DNA of 6,409 nucleotides from Bryobacteraceae bacterium (GTDB taxonomy: Bacteria > Acidobacteriota > Terriglobia > Bryobacterales > Bryobacteraceae): positions 1-6,409 of the forward strand of contig CANGVB010000220.1 of the NCBI GenBank assembly GCA_947456995.1. Direction: 5' to 3'. The translations under genes were made by a program, and so were the position numbers. This document shows, one piece after another, positions 1-6,129 of this stretch; within the stretch, counting starts at the first letter, position 1; each line of letters begins with the position of its first letter. Under the pieces are notes generated by a model. The model ran no database searches, was not told where the DNA came from, and saw nothing but the letters and a program-made list of their open reading frames with translations.

Positions 1-1108
1 CGACACCCTCGGCTTCCCGCCCGATATAGCCGCTCGCCTCCCCATAACCCTGCTCGGCCTGGGCTTCCTCTTCGCACTTCCAACTCTAGAGAGCGCCCTC
101 ATCCTCGGCACCTCCATTGGCTGGCTCGCCCTTTCGCAAGTAGCCGTAACAGACCTCCCCCTCACCGTCTGCTTCCACGCCTTCTTAATCCTGATCCTCC
201 GCAACAAGCCCTGGCCCGCCGGCATCGCCCTCGGCCTCGCCGTCCTCGCCAAAGGCCTCGTGCCGCTAGTCCTCTGCATCCCCGTAGCATTCCTTTACCG
301 CAAAGAATGGCGCCACTGGGCCGCTATGTTCGCCACCGCCCTCCCCTGGTACCTCGCCTGCTACGCCGTAAACGGCCAACGCTTCATCGACGAATTCATC
401 ATCCGCCACCACATCCAGCGCTTCCTCTCTCCAGAGCTCCAGCACGTCCAGCCCTTCTGGTTCTACATCCCCGTCCTCATCGGTCTTGCCATGCCCTGGG
501 CCCCAGCCCTCCTCCGCCTCACCAAAATCGAAGACACGCAAAAGCCCTACCTCTACACCGTCCTCTGGGGCTTCCTCTTCCTCAGCGTCTCCCGCAACAA
601 ACTCCCCGCCTACGTGCTCCCGCTCCTCCCCTCGCTTGCGGTCCTCCTCGCAGGCAAACTCCTCCGCTGGCATTACGCCTTCGCCGCCGGTCTCCTCATC
701 GCTCTGCCTACCGTCTCCCCCTGGCTCCCCACCGCCATCGATGAAGGCCTCAGCAAAGCCAACTTCAGCACCACCGCCTGGCCCTGGCTCCTGGCCGCAC
801 CAATAGCCGCCTGGGCCGCTTACCGTTATCAACAAAAAGCGGTGATAGTAGCAATCATCCTAGCCATCTGCACCCTCAAGCTAAACCTTTATCCAACCCT
901 CGCCAACACCGTCTCCGCCAAAAACAGCAAGCTCACCTGCCTGCCAGAAGGCGGCTCCCGCGGCCTCCGCTACGGCCTCTCCTACTACCTCAATCGCGAA
1001 GTCGATTACTGCCTAGAGCCGCAGGAAAACCCCGCGCTTCTCGAGGGCCCGGACAAAGCTCCAGGTGATCAAAAAGTAAACCCCGGTAACAAAGCAAACC
1101 CACAATAG
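1..1108 (+). CDS. ArnT/PMT-type membrane glycosyltransferase, C-terminal part (5' end outside window)
   Basis: The reading frame is open from base 2, so the gene starts upstream; 368 residues are visible and end at TAG (1106-1108). Proteins of this family (GT39/GT83, PMT_2 domain) are integral membrane enzymes that move a sugar from a polyprenyl-phosphate donor onto lipid A, glycan or protein on the outer face of the inner membrane. Visible signatures are the VTDLPLT segment (about residues 49-55, matching the family's 'TDxPL' loop), the GLAVLAKGLVPLVL helix with its conserved Lys-Gly (about 78-91), LPWYLACY, a charged loop with RHHIQRF, a PFWFYIPVLIGLAMPW helix, and the SVSRNKLPAYVLPLLPSLA segment typical of the family. 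The catalytic acidic loop 1 would lie before the window. A hydrophilic C-terminal tail follows the last helix; its final 31 residues lie in the overlap with the acyltransferase gene and look like read-through. The sugar and the acceptor cannot be told from the sequence. Confidence 0.88.
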   Translation, partial: DTLGFPPDIAARLPITLLGLGFLFALPTLESALILGTSIGWLALSQVAVTDLPLTVCFHAFLILILRNKPWPAGIALGLAVLAKGLVPLVLCIPVAFLYRKEWRHWAAMFATALPWYLACYAVNGQRFIDEFIIRHHIQRFLSPELQHVQPFWFYIPVLIGLAMPWAPALLRLTKIEDTQKPYLYTVLWGFLFLSVSRNKLPAYVLPLLPSLAVLLAGKLLRWHYAFAAGLLIALPTVSPWLPTAIDEGLSKANFSTTAWPWLLAAPIAAWAAYRYQQKAVIVAIILAICTLKLNLYPTLANTVSAKNSKLTCLPEGGSRGLRYGLSYYLNREVDYCLEPQENPALLEGPDKAPGDQKVNPGNKANPQ

Positions 1109-2071
1109 CGTTGAGTCCTTCGGCGCAAATTTGTGCACCACATCGCCCACCATCGAGTGGATCAGATACCCGGCCAGCGCGTTAGTCCCAAACGTCCGGA
1201 AGAACGTCGATTCAAAGCCCGGCTTGCGAATATCAGCCAGCCACAAAAACCCGCCATAAACCAACAGCGAGAACCCGGCGCTAAAGGTCTGATACGACAA
1301 ACTCCCCGCCCGCTGCGTCATCGTCCAAAGATCCACCGGGTTCCAGGGCGGCCAAAACGGCGGCGCTTCCACACCGTGCACACAAGAGATCAGATAACCC
1401 AACACACTCAGCACAACACCCCAGCGCAACAACACAGGCAACGCCATCGCCGCCCCATACTTCTTCACCGCATCATAAGCAAGCGCCCCAGCCAGCGTCG
1501 GCACTGCCCAACTCAAGAATCCCAGCGGACCCCCATCAATCACCCTCACCCGCATCAGAAACTCAAACCAGAACCACCCGCTCAACGCCAGATGCAACAG
1601 CCCGCTCCCCACACCAAACAGGATCAAGTCCCGGCTCCGTCTGCGCATCACCGGCAGAATCCAGAGACAAGTCACACCGATGTGAGTCAATGCCTGAAAC
1701 GGGCTGCGCAAAAAGCTCTTCTCAATAAATCCCCACCACCCCAACTCAGTCAGCGACGTCCACGTCTTGTAATTCCCATCCAGACCATAAACCACAAACC
1801 CCAGCAACACCAGCCCCAGCCCACGCTTTACCATGGCCCCGGTTTCCGCCCCCTTCAACATCCCCAGCCGCATCGCAAACCCCACCGCAAAAAAGAAATG
1901 CGGCATGATCGTATCGGCATAAGAATTGTAAGTGTTGTGGTGTTTGAATACGTCATGCACAACCTGAAATCCGCCAATAAAATTGACGAGAAACATGCCC
2001 ACAACCGTATAGCCACGAAACTGGTCGAGCGACAGAATTCGAGCGCGGGAATCAATAGCAGCAGTCTTCAT
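1013..2071 (-). CDS. HGSNAT/DUF5009-like multi-pass membrane acyltransferase
   Basis: 352 residues, about ten hydrophobic segments. The N-terminus reads RILSLDQFRGYTVVGMFLVN (residues 11-30), the 'SLDxxRG' opening of the heparan-alpha-glucosaminide N-acetyltransferase/DUF5009 family. It is followed by FKHH (42-45), a small loop with D53, and P57 before a Phe-rich helix. This lines up with the FKH...D...P segment of human HGSNAT, whose His is regarded as catalytic, so H44 or H45 is the likely active-site residue. Later family marks are GGPLGFLSWAVPTLAGALA (180-198) and GTNALAGYLIH (295-305). Such enzymes pass an acetyl group from cytosolic acetyl-CoA across the membrane to an amino sugar; bacterial substrates are mostly unknown and none is assigned here. 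The ATG (2069-2071) lies 5 bases after the stop of the DUF481 gene, with no clear Shine-Dalgarno site, which suggests translational coupling. The C-terminal helix is encoded opposite the glycosyltransferase tail. Confidence 0.85.
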   Translation of the reverse strand: MKTAAIDSRARILSLDQFRGYTVVGMFLVNFIGGFQVVHDVFKHHNTYNSYADTIMPHFFFAVGFAMRLGMLKGAETGAMVKRGLGLVLLGFVVYGLDGNYKTWTSLTELGWWGFIEKSFLRSPFQALTHIGVTCLWILPVMRRRSRDLILFGVGSGLLHLALSGWFWFEFLMRVRVIDGGPLGFLSWAVPTLAGALAYDAVKKYGAAMALPVLLRWGVVLSVLGYLISCVHGVEAPPFWPPWNPVDLWTMTQRAGSLSYQTFSAGFSLLVYGGFLWLADIRKPGFESTFFRTFGTNALAGYLIHSMVGDVVHKFAPKDSTLLWVCFVTGVYFLITWSFVRALEKRGVFLRL

Positions 2072-2076
2072 AAGTT

Positions 2077-3129
2077 CTAACGGACAAACACCAATCGTAC
2101 GCCAGTAGTGATCACTAGATCATTCGTCTTGCGTCCCGGCAACGGATTCGACAAATACCGGTTACTCGCCGTCACCTGATAACTCAGCCACTTCTTGATC
2201 GCCGCCGCAAATGCCACATCCCCATTCAAACGATAGTTGCCCGATGTGGTCACGTTGTTATAGAAAACAATCTTCTCGCTAAACGTAAACATCCCCGCAA
2301 ACCGGTGTGTCAATTCATTGCCAGCCAGAACTTCACCCGAAGTCCGGTTCAACCCACTGTTAAAAAACTCTCGATTGAGCGACCCCCCGCCAAACAAGTC
2401 CCAGGTCGTTTTCTTCGTCTTGAACCAGTGATAGCCCAACCCGCCTGCCGGAACAAACCGCAAATCCAGCCGCTGAAACTCATCAAATTCCAAATCGGTA
2501 GAACCAAACGAATACATTTTCGGCGTAATGTTCAGGTCATACTTCAAGCCACCACGAATCGAATTCGCCGCCAGCACCGAAAGCCCATTGTTTTGGTTCT
2601 TCGAATAGAGCGATTGAAAGAAGACATTGATCGAATCGCGCGAAGTCGTCCGCAACACCTTCGCTGCCGAAGAAATCGTATTCGTCTGAGCATTACCCCG
2701 TGCCTGCGCATAGCCCAAATCCACCGCCCCAGTCCAAAGGTCTACCAGCCGCGGATTCTTCGCACGCTCTACATCCCGCAGATAAGCCTCCTGATCCGCC
2801 TTGTTCCGAAACAGCGTCATATCCGCCTCGCGAGCACTCACCGTCCCAATCGTCTCGCTCGATACTTCAACCTTCTCCCCAGCCAGCTTCAGCCGCCCCA
2901 CCAAATTCTGCCCATCCTTCAGAGAAACATTTACCGCATCGGTAGTCTCAACCGAAACAACAGACTCGCGCTTGATTTTCACATCCCCGGCATACTCGGT
3001 CGTAATCGTCAATTCCTTCGAATCAAAACGCGTCACCGTCCCCGTCAACCGGTCCCCGTTTTTCAACTTCACTTCATCCCCAAACCCAGGCCAACAGGCC
3101 AAACTCACCAACAGCAAAAAAACACGCAT
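2077..3129 (-). CDS. DUF481-family outer-membrane beta-barrel protein with two N-terminal Sm/SH3-like repeats
   Basis: 350 residues from the ATG at 3127-3129. I chose this start because MRVFLLLVSLACWPGFG is a clean Sec signal peptide; the longer frame back to 3243 adds 38 residues before it and runs into a hairpin. After the signal come two similar small beta modules: residues 19-62 (VKLKNGDRLTGTV...VVSVET) and 66-108 (VNVSLKDGQNLVGRL...MTLFRN). A short charged linker (109-128) follows, then the DUF481 region (about 130-350), opening with WTGAVDLGYAQARGNAQTNT (132-151; compare the family's 'G..xxxGNT' opening) and ending in alternating strands with a terminal VRLVFVR, as expected of an outer-membrane barrel. 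DUF481 proteins (compare E. coli YdiY) are outer-membrane proteins of unknown function, some salt-induced. It is the first gene of a two-gene unit with the membrane acyltransferase (5-base gap). No strong promoter is visible. Confidence 0.87.
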   Translation of the reverse strand: MRVFLLLVSLACWPGFGDEVKLKNGDRLTGTVTRFDSKELTITTEYAGDVKIKRESVVSVETTDAVNVSLKDGQNLVGRLKLAGEKVEVSSETIGTVSAREADMTLFRNKADQEAYLRDVERAKNPRLVDLWTGAVDLGYAQARGNAQTNTISSAAKVLRTTSRDSINVFFQSLYSKNQNNGLSVLAANSIRGGLKYDLNITPKMYSFGSTDLEFDEFQRLDLRFVPAGGLGYHWFKTKKTTWDLFGGGSLNREFFNSGLNRTSGEVLAGNELTHRFAGMFTFSEKIVFYNNVTTSGNYRLNGDVAFAAAIKKWLSYQVTASNRYLSNPLPGRKTNDLVITTGVRLVFVR

Positions 3130-3233
3130 GACTTCAATGTTCCCATGCACCCCGGCAAAACTTCTCAAAAAAAACTTTGACCCAAAACCACAACAGGATC
3201 CGCTACACAAGATAGACGCAACTATTTGGGTAA
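3130..3233. other. Upstream region of the DUF481 gene
   Basis: This is non-coding sequence between the preferred DUF481 start and the hairpin. It contains an A8 run at 3167-3174 (T8 on the DUF481 sense strand), directly followed by TTGACC on + (3177-3182). TTGACC resembles a -35 box, but no acceptable -10 box lies 16-19 bases downstream. On the minus strand I see no sigma-70-like pair either, and only a weak GGGA 12 bases before the DUF481 ATG. The DUF481 promoter must lie here or beyond the hairpin, but I cannot place it. Confidence 0.4.
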
Positions 3234-3278
3234 CGGCCCGCACTCTGCTGCAAGCTCACCATGCGGGCCGTCTTTTTT
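3233..3278 (+). terminator. Rho-independent terminator-like hairpin, U-tract on + strand
   Basis: A perfect 10-bp stem joins ACGGCCCGCA (3233-3242) to TGCGGGCCGT (3262-3271) around a 19-base loop, and CTTTTTT follows on the + strand. A further pairing GGGTAA (3228-3233) with TTACCC (3277-3282) could extend the structure across the T-run. The canonical reading is a + strand terminator, but no + gene precedes it. On the minus strand the hairpin comes immediately after the TAA of the DinB gene (3277-3279) and is followed only by TTACCC, so it could also end DinB transcription, as a weak or U-poor terminator. The hairpin is certain; its direction of use is not. Confidence 0.7.
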
Positions 3279-3792
3279 ACCCCTTGGTCTTGAACCTGTA
3301 GAGATGCTGTGTCGACACCGGCACCCCCAGCAACTTCAAATACAAAAACAACTGATGCGCGTGATGATTCACATGCTTCCAGTTCCCAAGCAACGTCTCA
3401 AGAAACGGCTCTCCCTGAGGCGAAAAATAAGTCACCATCAGCCTCGACAAATCCACATCCGTAGTCAAAGCAAACCCCTCTGCGATATGCCCACGGCATG
3501 CTGCAATCAACACGAGCGGCGCTTCCTCACCTGCCATCACCCTTACCTTAAGAGCCTCAAAGTGCGGCAACCGATCCCCATGCAACCGCACGAAGCAGGC
3601 ACACAAACCCGCACAAGATTCCACCAAATGCCCCGCCAGGCGATCCACACTAAAAGCAGCCTCACCCGAAGCCGAAGGCCAATCCGGCCCCCACTCACCC
3701 TTCCCCTCCGGCACCATCCTGAGCATCTCTTCAATCAGCACCAGGTCCTCGTCCACCTTACGAGCCAGCACATCAACAATCGGATTTACCAT
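3277..3792 (-). CDS. DinB-family four-helix-bundle metalloprotein
   Basis: 171 residues. The C-terminal helix motif HVNHHAHQLFLYLKLLGVPV (140-159) is characteristic of the DinB/DUF664 superfamily. By family alignment H140 and H144 of an HxxxH pair, together with H55 in the second helix (VDRLAGHLVES), form the three-histidine metal site. Length matches the family (about 150-180). Superfamily members include bacillithiol- and mycothiol-dependent S-transferases and maleylpyruvate isomerase, but most are uncharacterised; no substrate is assigned here. It should be cytosolic, since there is no signal peptide or membrane segment. The start ATG (3790-3792) has GAGGGG ending one base upstream, a usable but closely spaced ribosome site. 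The stop overlaps the T-run of the hairpin downstream. The gene is divergent from the POT transporter, with start codons sharing CATG if both outer starts are used. Confidence 0.85.
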   Translation of the reverse strand: MVNPIVDVLARKVDEDLVLIEEMLRMVPEGKGEWGPDWPSASGEAAFSVDRLAGHLVESCAGLCACFVRLHGDRLPHFEALKVRVMAGEEAPLVLIAACRGHIAEGFALTTDVDLSRLMVTYFSPQGEPFLETLLGNWKHVNHHAHQLFLYLKLLGVPVSTQHLYRFKTKG

Positions 3793-5179
3793 GCCCCTCA
3801 GCTTAGCCTTATGCTGTTACACTTTCTTCTCCACCCCTTTGGTCAACTCTAAGAACATATTCGGCCACCCCCGCGGCCTCTTCTATCTCGCCTTCACAGA
3901 AGCCTGGGAGCGCTTCTCCTACTACGGCATGAGCGCCCTCCTCATGCTCTTCATGGTCAACCACCTCCTCCTCCCGGCTAACTCCCCCAACATCGCCGGC
4001 TTCCCCGCCTTCCGCGCCGCAATCGAATCCCTCACCGGCCCCCTCTCCACCCAAGCCCTCGCCTCCCGCATCTTCGGTCTCTACGGCGGCCTCGTCTACT
4101 TCACCCCCGTCCTCGGCGGCCTCATCGCAGACCGCTGGCTCGGCCACCGCAACGCCGTCATCCTCGGTGCCATCCTCATGTCCATCGGCCACCTCGCCAT
4201 GGCCTTCGAGCAATCCTTCCTCCTCGCCCTCCTCTGCCTCGTCCTCGGCTCCGGCTTCCTCAAAGGCAACATCACCGCTCAGGTCGGTGCCCTCTACCCG
4301 CCAGGAGACAAACTCCTCAGCTCCAAAGGCTTCACCATCTTCTCGGCCTCCATCCAGGTCGGCGCCTTCACCGGCTCTTTCACCTGCGGTCTCATCGCGA
4401 ACTACTACGGCTGGCACACCGCCTTCTCCGTAGCCGGAGTCTTCATGCTCTGCGGCCTCGCCACTTACCTCTCCGGCTACAAACATCTCCCCGCCCGCAT
4501 CAAGCCCCAACAAGAACAAGCGAACAAACAAAACCACACCACCACCCTCCTCCTCCTCGTCGCCGTCTTGATGATCTCCATCTTCCACACCCTCTGCTAC
4601 TTCCAGTCCCTCAACATCTTCCCCATCTGGCTCCAGCAACACGTCGAGCTCAACATAGGCTCCTTCAAGATCCCCATCCCCTGGTTCCTCTCCACAGAAA
4701 CCCTCTCCTCGATCACCGCCGCCCCGCTCCTGTTGATGCTCTGGCGCTGGCAAGCCAAACGCAACGCTGAACCAACAGACTTCAACAAGTTCACCATCGC
4801 CGCCACTATGGCAGCCTGCAGCTACCTCCTCCTCGCCGCCGTCTCCTACCTGCACGGCGACCAGAAAATCCATCCCATCTGGCCCTTCTTCTTCACCGTC
4901 GGCATCGGCTGCTCCTACGTCTACAACTGGCCCACCGTCCTCGCCCTCGTCTCCCGCGTCGCCCCGGCCAGCCTCAACTCCACCCTGATGGGCATCGCCT
5001 TCCTCACCCTCTTCGTCTCCAGCAACGTCATCGGCTGGCTCGCGGGCTTCTACGAGAAAATGTCCCCCACCGCCTTCTGGCTCCTCCACGCCGGCATCGG
5101 TTTCTTCGGCGCAATCACCGTCCTCACCTTCGGCCCCTGGCTCTCACGCCAACCCGCCCTCAAATCAAGGGATCAATAA
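3791..5179 (+). CDS. POT/PTR-family (SLC15-like) proton-coupled transporter of the major facilitator superfamily
   Basis: 462 residues from the ATG at 3791. Family homology begins only at FGHPRGLF (24-31), so a TTG at 3839 (MVNSKNIFGHPRG, 446 residues) is a good alternative start; neither has a convincing Shine-Dalgarno site. Helix 1 carries the proton-coupling motif ExxERFxYY (E37, E40, R41, Y44, Y45). GGLIADRWLG (109-118) matches the PTR2 loop signature, and GSGFLKGNI (153-161) keeps the conserved helix-4 Lys (K158). POT proteins import di- and tripeptides or related solutes with protons across the inner membrane. Two departures stand out: the helix-5 signature reads FSASIQVGAF (184-193), with Gln where the family has Asn, and the helix-10 'GELxxSPxGLS' motif reads SYVYNWPTVLA (375-385), so the substrate-binding Glu is Tyr376. 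The substrate may therefore not be an ordinary peptide. It is a single gene, convergent with the propeller gene (15-bp overlap). Confidence 0.88.
   Translation: MPLSLALCCYTFFSTPLVNSKNIFGHPRGLFYLAFTEAWERFSYYGMSALLMLFMVNHLLLPANSPNIAGFPAFRAAIESLTGPLSTQALASRIFGLYGGLVYFTPVLGGLIADRWLGHRNAVILGAILMSIGHLAMAFEQSFLLALLCLVLGSGFLKGNITAQVGALYPPGDKLLSSKGFTIFSASIQVGAFTGSFTCGLIANYYGWHTAFSVAGVFMLCGLATYLSGYKHLPARIKPQQEQANKQNHTTTLLLLVAVLMISIFHTLCYFQSLNIFPIWLQQHVELNIGSFKIPIPWFLSTETLSSITAAPLLLMLWRWQAKRNAEPTDFNKFTIAATMAACSYLLLAAVSYLHGDQKIHPIWPFFFTVGIGCSYVYNWPTVLALVSRVAPASLNSTLMGIAFLTLFVSSNVIGWLAGFYEKMSPTAFWLLHAGIGFFGAITVLTFGPWLSRQPALKSRDQ
3816..3846 (-). promoter_or_regulatory. Possible sigma-70-like promoter for the DinB gene
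   Basis: On the minus strand TTGACC (3841-3846, 5 of 6 matches to TTGACA) is followed after 19 bases by TGTAAC (3816-3821, 4 of 6 to TATAAT). Transcription would begin near 3809, giving a leader of about 17 bases that carries GAGGGG before the DinB ATG. The 19-base spacing is longer than the ideal 17 and the -10 is imperfect. It would lie inside the N-terminal codons of the transporter if that gene started at 3791. Confidence 0.28.
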
Positions 5180-6079
5180 ACCCGCTAGCGCCACCTTTTC
5201 TCCAATATGGAATGCAATCCCGGGCCCACCCTTGGGCAGCCCATTGCTAGCCTTAGTCCACCCGCGCCCTCCATCCGCAGAATAGAAAACCCCATCCGCC
5301 GCCCCGGCCAACGCATAGCGCGTCCCGGCCGCCAGCTTCCAAACCGGTGCCTGCATGGGCTCAACTCGCGATGCACTCCAACGCGCGCCACCATCATCAC
5401 TCCACAGCAACCCTCCAGGGTTGTGCCCCGCAATCAACGTCCCACCCATCACCGCCAGTTCCAGCGGCACAACTCCATCCACCTTCGTCCAACCCCTCTC
5501 CACTTCGTTCCAGCCATACAACCCCTTGGCGTACAACGCAGCAAACACTCGCCCCTTGCGCTCAGCCAAAGCAAAAATCTGGCCCCCAGCCGGCAATCCC
5601 TCACTCATCGCAACCCACTTCTCTCCGCCATCCACACTTGCCAGCACTCCACCAGAATCCATTCCCGCCAGCATCTTCCCGTCCTGTTGCAACAGCGATC
5701 GAACGTATCTTCCCGCAAGCCCCTTCTGCCCCTTCCACGTCAACCCTTGGTCATCAGACACCAGCAGTCCATTCCGGTCCGTACCCGCAAACATCCGCTT
5801 CCCCATCACCGCCATACTCACCACCCGCCCACCCTTGGCCAGCCTCCACCGCAGCCCCTGATCCACCGACACATAGATACCAGCATCCGTACCCGCCAAA
5901 ATCGTATTCCCCAATTCCGCAAACACATTCACCCGCGTATCACCAGAAAATCCCGCATCAGACCGTACCCAACTCTTGCCCCCATCCAAACTCCGATAGA
6001 TGCCATGCTTGCCCGTCGCCGCACCCAGCCCACTCATCAAGGCCAAAATCGCGAGGCCAATCAAGTACTTTTGCAACAT
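5165..6079 (-). CDS. Secreted Asp-box (BNR/VPS10-like) seven-bladed beta-propeller protein
   Basis: 304 residues with a signal peptide (MLQKYLIGLAILALMSGLGAA, about 1-21). Six canonical Asp-boxes SxDxGxxW occur at residues 30-37, 71-78, 108-115, 148-155, 227-234 and 267-274. A degenerate seventh unit (GWNEVERGW, 189-197) fills the gap, giving a regular period of 37-41 residues. Most units also carry LAGTDxGIY-type strands. The N-terminal GIYRSLDGGKSW and C-terminal KVALAGLLIP look like two halves of one blade, so the ring would close as a seven-bladed propeller. Asp-box propellers occur in sialidases, VPS10 domains and photosystem assembly factors such as Ycf48. No sialidase catalytic Arg triad or Glu is evident, so a binding or assembly role is more likely than hydrolysis; the ligand is unknown. 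The start ATG has GAGG only one base upstream, too close for a standard ribosome site. The protein should be periplasmic or extracellular. Confidence 0.83.
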   Translation of the reverse strand: MLQKYLIGLAILALMSGLGAATGKHGIYRSLDGGKSWVRSDAGFSGDTRVNVFAELGNTILAGTDAGIYVSVDQGLRWRLAKGGRVVSMAVMGKRMFAGTDRNGLLVSDDQGLTWKGQKGLAGRYVRSLLQQDGKMLAGMDSGGVLASVDGGEKWVAMSEGLPAGGQIFALAERKGRVFAALYAKGLYGWNEVERGWTKVDGVVPLELAVMGGTLIAGHNPGGLLWSDDGGARWSASRVEPMQAPVWKLAAGTRYALAGAADGVFYSADGGRGWTKASNGLPKGGPGIAFHIGEKVALAGLLIP

Positions 6080-6085
6080 TCCTCA

Positions 6086-6114
6086 ATTCTAGAAGCCTTC
6101 GTGATACAACAAAT
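6086..6114 (-). promoter_or_regulatory. Possible promoter for the propeller gene
   Basis: On the minus strand TAGAAT (6086-6091, 5 of 6 to TATAAT) lies six bases before the propeller ATG. A T-rich stretch, ATTTGTTG on the minus strand (6107-6114), sits 15-17 bases further upstream but is a poor -35. If used, transcription would start at or next to the ATG, giving a leaderless or nearly leaderless mRNA. The assignment rests on one short box and is tentative. Confidence 0.2.
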
Positions 6115-6129
6115 CAAACCGCCAGATTC

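Noticed and set aside
260..262. GTG at 260 as the start of the glycosyltransferase
   Set aside because: The frame is open and family-like from base 2 (including the VTDLPLT loop), and this codon falls in the middle of a conserved membrane helix. The gene simply begins upstream of the window.
1133..2080. Plus-strand frame of 315 codons opposite the acyltransferase
   Set aside because: It has the same Gln/His/Pro/Arg-rich shadow composition; the minus strand encodes a recognisable multi-pass membrane enzyme.
3167..3174. A8 run as a possible phase-variation tract
   Set aside because: Eight bases in a non-coding leader is weak evidence, and nothing shows length variation or a promoter spacing that depends on it.
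2305..3180. Plus-strand frame of 291 codons opposite the DUF481 gene
   Set aside because: Its composition is shadow-like, it has no signal peptide or domain, and it conflicts with the well-supported DUF481 frame.
3130..3243. 38-residue N-terminal extension of the DUF481 protein
   Set aside because: It would place Cys-rich, non-signal sequence before a good signal peptide and would start inside the terminator-like hairpin. The ATG at 3127-3129 explains the protein better.
3220..3285. Riboswitch or structured regulatory RNA in the DUF481 leader
   Set aside because: Apart from the single hairpin I could not recognise any conserved riboswitch core on either strand.
3809..5089. Long minus-strand frame of 426 codons opposite the transporter
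   Set aside because: It encodes an extremely Glu/Gly/Asp/Ala-rich chain with no domain-like pattern. It is the expected mirror of C-ending codons in the real transporter gene, whose family motifs are clear.
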